Positions 12,354 through 14,443 of a stretch of DNA of 14,443 nucleotides are shown piece after piece. The notes beneath the pieces are model-generated. The model ran no database searches, had not been told where the DNA came from, and was given only the letters and a program-made list of their open reading frames with translations. Every line of letters begins with the position of its first letter. The stretch's first letter is position 1. The stretch is from positions 1-14,443 of the forward strand of contig JANWKK010000061.1 in assembly GCA_025451425.1 (NCBI GenBank). Reading direction: 5' to 3'. Origin of the DNA: Gemmatimonadaceae bacterium (GTDB lineage: Bacteria > Gemmatimonadota > Gemmatimonadetes > Gemmatimonadales > Gemmatimonadaceae). The translations under genes and the position numbers were made by a program.

Positions 12354-14443
12354 TGGCTGCGAAGCGCGGGAAAGCGAAGAAAGCAAGACTGAAATCCGGT
12401 TCGACCTCGACCGGAGAATCGCTCGCCGCGGAGTCGCAAGAGCCGCTCGTCGACGCGCGAATGCGTCCGCTGCTCGAGCGCTACGTCTCCATGGTTGGCG
12501 CAGAACTTACCGACGTCGGCCGCGGCATCGTCGAGCTGACATTGCCAGAGAGCGAGCAACAGTGGTTTCGCGATCGCTCAACGATTCGCATCGCGTTCAC
12601 ACTCGACGCGCTGGAGCGCGATCCGGACGCAGAGATCGCCGTCGTAGGCAGTCCACTCCTCGAACAGCTCGTTGCGGCGATTCGGGCGCATGGCAGCCGT
12701 GTGTCCTACGGACCCTTGGCGCCCGAGCACGAGCCACAGGCCGAGGCCGCGGAGTTGAGCATTGCAATCACGAATGCAACCGCGGGCGTGCCTCGCGTCG
12801 ACGTCGCGTGGCATCGCGTCGTTCGCCTTCTCGCGCGCGTTGTCGTTCAGGCCGGGAGCGACGTTGAGGAGCACTTGCTCGAGAGCCGCTTTTTCGACGC
12901 GACTACCGGTATTGCGGTGCCGCAGGCGATCGCAGCCAAATGCGCCGCACTCACTCCACGGCGTCGCGGCGCGAAGCGCGTCGCTGCGCCGCATGCAGAA
13001 GCGCGACCGACGGCCGACCTGATCAGGCTCCCGCTGGCAGACCTCCGGTTATCGCTCGAGTCCAAGGTGACGCGTCTCCGTGAGAACGCACAGCACTCGC
13101 TGGAGGACGAGCTGCGGCGGCTCGACGGCTATTATGAGTCTCTTTTAAACTACGCCATGGCCCGCGGAGCGACCGACGACGAGTCTGGCGCCCGGCGCGC
13201 AGTCGAAGCGGAGCACGCGCGGCGGCGCGCCGAGGAGGAACGGCGGCATCAGGTGCGTGCGATCGTGCACCCGATGCAACTCACGGAGTGCGAGCTGCTC
13301 GTGGAACGCGCGACGTGGCAGCTCGTCGGTGAGAGCCGTGATACTCGCGCCGAGCTCGTGGCCGAACGATGGCTGAACGGCACTGGCGATTGGGCGGTTG
13401 CGTGCCCGCATTGCGGTGCTTTTGCCCCCAACGCATTCTCGTTATGCAACTCGGGACATGTCGCGTGCGACACATGCGCTTCCACGTGCAACGCGTGTGA
13501 CAGCGTCTTCTGTCGGGACCACGGCATCTCCGCGTGCCACGTTGACGGCCGCGCCACCTGCGCCGAGCACGCCCGAACGTGCGTCTCCTGTAACAAGCCC
13601 TACTGCAGCGAGCACGAGTTGACTTGCGCGGACGGTGACCATACGGCGTGTAGCGAGTGCGTGACGCCCTGCGCGATCTGCAGCCGTCCTGTCTGCGAGG
13701 AGCATGCGACATCGACGCCGTCCTCAGCGCCACATGGGCAGCGGCGCCTGTGCGGAGAATGCGTGCGAAGGTGCGAGGGTGGCTCGAACGAGATCATCGG
13801 AGCGGACGAAGTGACGCAGTGCTCGAGCTGCGAGAAGCATGTCTGCGAGCACCACAGCAAAATGTGCAGCGTCGATCGAGCGGTTCACTGCTCCAACCAT
13901 CTCCGGCGCACGCACGGGTCGCATCGTCTCGTTTGTGAGCAACATCGGGAGCAGTGCGCGTTCGAGCCGGGCACAGTCTTCGCTACCGACGAGGTTCAGG
14001 AGTGCATGTCCTGTGGGGTGTGCGTGTGCACGAAGCACTCGCACGCGTGCGTGGAGGATGGCCGTCTGCACTGCGACAGGGACGTTATCGCGCTCCGCAA
14101 CGAGCCGGGCAAGTTCGCCTGCCTAACGCATGGCGCGATCTGCCACGTCGACCGGACCGGCCACCGCATCGCGGAGACAGTCCAATGCCCGGTGTGTGCG
14201 AAGGCGACGTGCAAGTCTCATGCGCGGGCGTGCGACTGGTGTGGACGCGCCATTTGCCTGAGCGATTTTAAATCGATGAAAAGCAATTGCCTAACGTGTA
14301 CGCAGCTCAAGGAGATCACCGAGCCCTCCGACGCATTGGTTGCCGCCGTGACGACGGCTTTAGGAGGCGAGCAGCGCCCGAGTCGCTGGAAGACGGCCCG
14401 CGACGCCGCGCACACGATCGTCGAGGTCCACCTCGGCTGGACG
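12353..14443 (+). CDS. Cys-rich multi-zinc-finger partner of SNF2 protein, cassette copy 2 (3' end outside window)
   Basis: The 697 codons in the window run without a stop to the right edge; by alignment to copy 1 about 30 codons are missing. The order of parts is the same: 'EPLVDARMRPLLERYVSMVG' (30-49), 'WFRDRSTIRIAFTLDAL', a charged helical stretch ('HARRRAEEERRHQVR'), the cysteine array at about 351-649, then a C-terminal domain reaching 'HLGWT'. All 44 array cysteines of copy 1 have a counterpart here, although only about 60% of the other residues match. Copy 2 has one extra cysteine ('CMSCGVCVCTKH') and replaces one probable ligand His by Asp ('CDRD' for 'CDTH'). It also has a basic N-terminal tail (AAKRGKAKKARLK) that copy 1 lacks. 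The start overlaps the SNF2 stop by one base. Zinc binding and partnership with the preceding ATPase are inferred; the function is unknown. Confidence 0.85.
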   Translation, partial: MAAKRGKAKKARLKSGSTSTGESLAAESQEPLVDARMRPLLERYVSMVGAELTDVGRGIVELTLPESEQQWFRDRSTIRIAFTLDALERDPDAEIAVVGSPLLEQLVAAIRAHGSRVSYGPLAPEHEPQAEAAELSIAITNATAGVPRVDVAWHRVVRLLARVVVQAGSDVEEHLLESRFFDATTGIAVPQAIAAKCAALTPRRRGAKRVAAPHAEARPTADLIRLPLADLRLSLESKVTRLRENAQHSLEDELRRLDGYYESLLNYAMARGATDDESGARRAVEAEHARRRAEEERRHQVRAIVHPMQLTECELLVERATWQLVGESRDTRAELVAERWLNGTGDWAVACPHCGAFAPNAFSLCNSGHVACDTCASTCNACDSVFCRDHGISACHVDGRATCAEHARTCVSCNKPYCSEHELTCADGDHTACSECVTPCAICSRPVCEEHATSTPSSAPHGQRRLCGECVRRCEGGSNEIIGADEVTQCSSCEKHVCEHHSKMCSVDRAVHCSNHLRRTHGSHRLVCEQHREQCAFEPGTVFATDEVQECMSCGVCVCTKHSHACVEDGRLHCDRDVIALRNEPGKFACLTHGAICHVDRTGHRIAETVQCPVCAKATCKSHARACDWCGRAICLSDFKSMKSNCLTCTQLKEITEPSDALVAAVTTALGGEQRPSRWKTARDAAHTIVEVHLGWT

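Noticed and set aside
5443..14443. DISARM defence system
   Set aside because: A SNF2-like gene is present, but there is no DNA methylase, DrmA helicase, DrmB or phospholipase-D-like DrmC in the window, and the partner is unlike any of them.

Overview
The window is GC-rich (roughly 62% by eye) bacterial chromosomal DNA with tightly packed or overlapping genes, few recognisable Shine-Dalgarno sites, and no phage or transposase genes. The gene content (TonB-type C-terminus, secreted subclass B3 metallo-beta-lactamase, TPR-like secreted protein) together with a scattered over-represented motif CCTAACG/CGTTAGG fits a soil Gemmatimonadota-like organism. That assignment is an inference; Acidobacteriota or another GC-rich soil phylum is not excluded.

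Layout. (1) 1-1633: the 3' end of a TonB-like gene, a four-helix membrane protein, and a convergent TPR-like gene whose signal-peptide-bearing 5' end lies in another frame (probable frameshift). (2) 1651-3698: an MFS transporter translationally coupled to a YcsI/DUF1445 hydro-lyase-like enzyme, likely an uptake-plus-catabolism operon for a small acid. (3) 3699-4384: a convergent intergenic region holding two tandem copies of a ~280-bp imperfect palindrome and a separate stem-loop. (4) 4385-5341, minus strand: a secreted subclass B3 metallo-beta-lactamase-family protein with all zinc ligands. (5) 5443-14443: the most striking part, a two-gene cassette occurring twice in tandem. Each copy has a ~710-aa SNF2-family ATPase whose stop codon overlaps the start of a ~725-aa protein with a coiled-coil region and a 44-cysteine zinc-binding array. 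The second Cys-rich gene runs off the right edge. A ~345-bp long palindrome separates the two cassettes.

Working together. The SNF2 protein and its Cys-rich partner are translationally coupled and were kept together through duplication, so they very likely form a complex that acts on DNA or on a DNA/RNA-protein complex. The N-terminal half of the Cys-rich protein looks to me like the C-terminal region that long RapA-like SNF2 proteins carry in one chain, so the pair may be a split SNF2 machine with an added zinc-finger recognition array. I do not recognise this pair as a named system. It is neither DISARM nor the SWIM-finger/SNF2 pair. Its role (defence, repair or transcription recycling) cannot be decided from the sequence.
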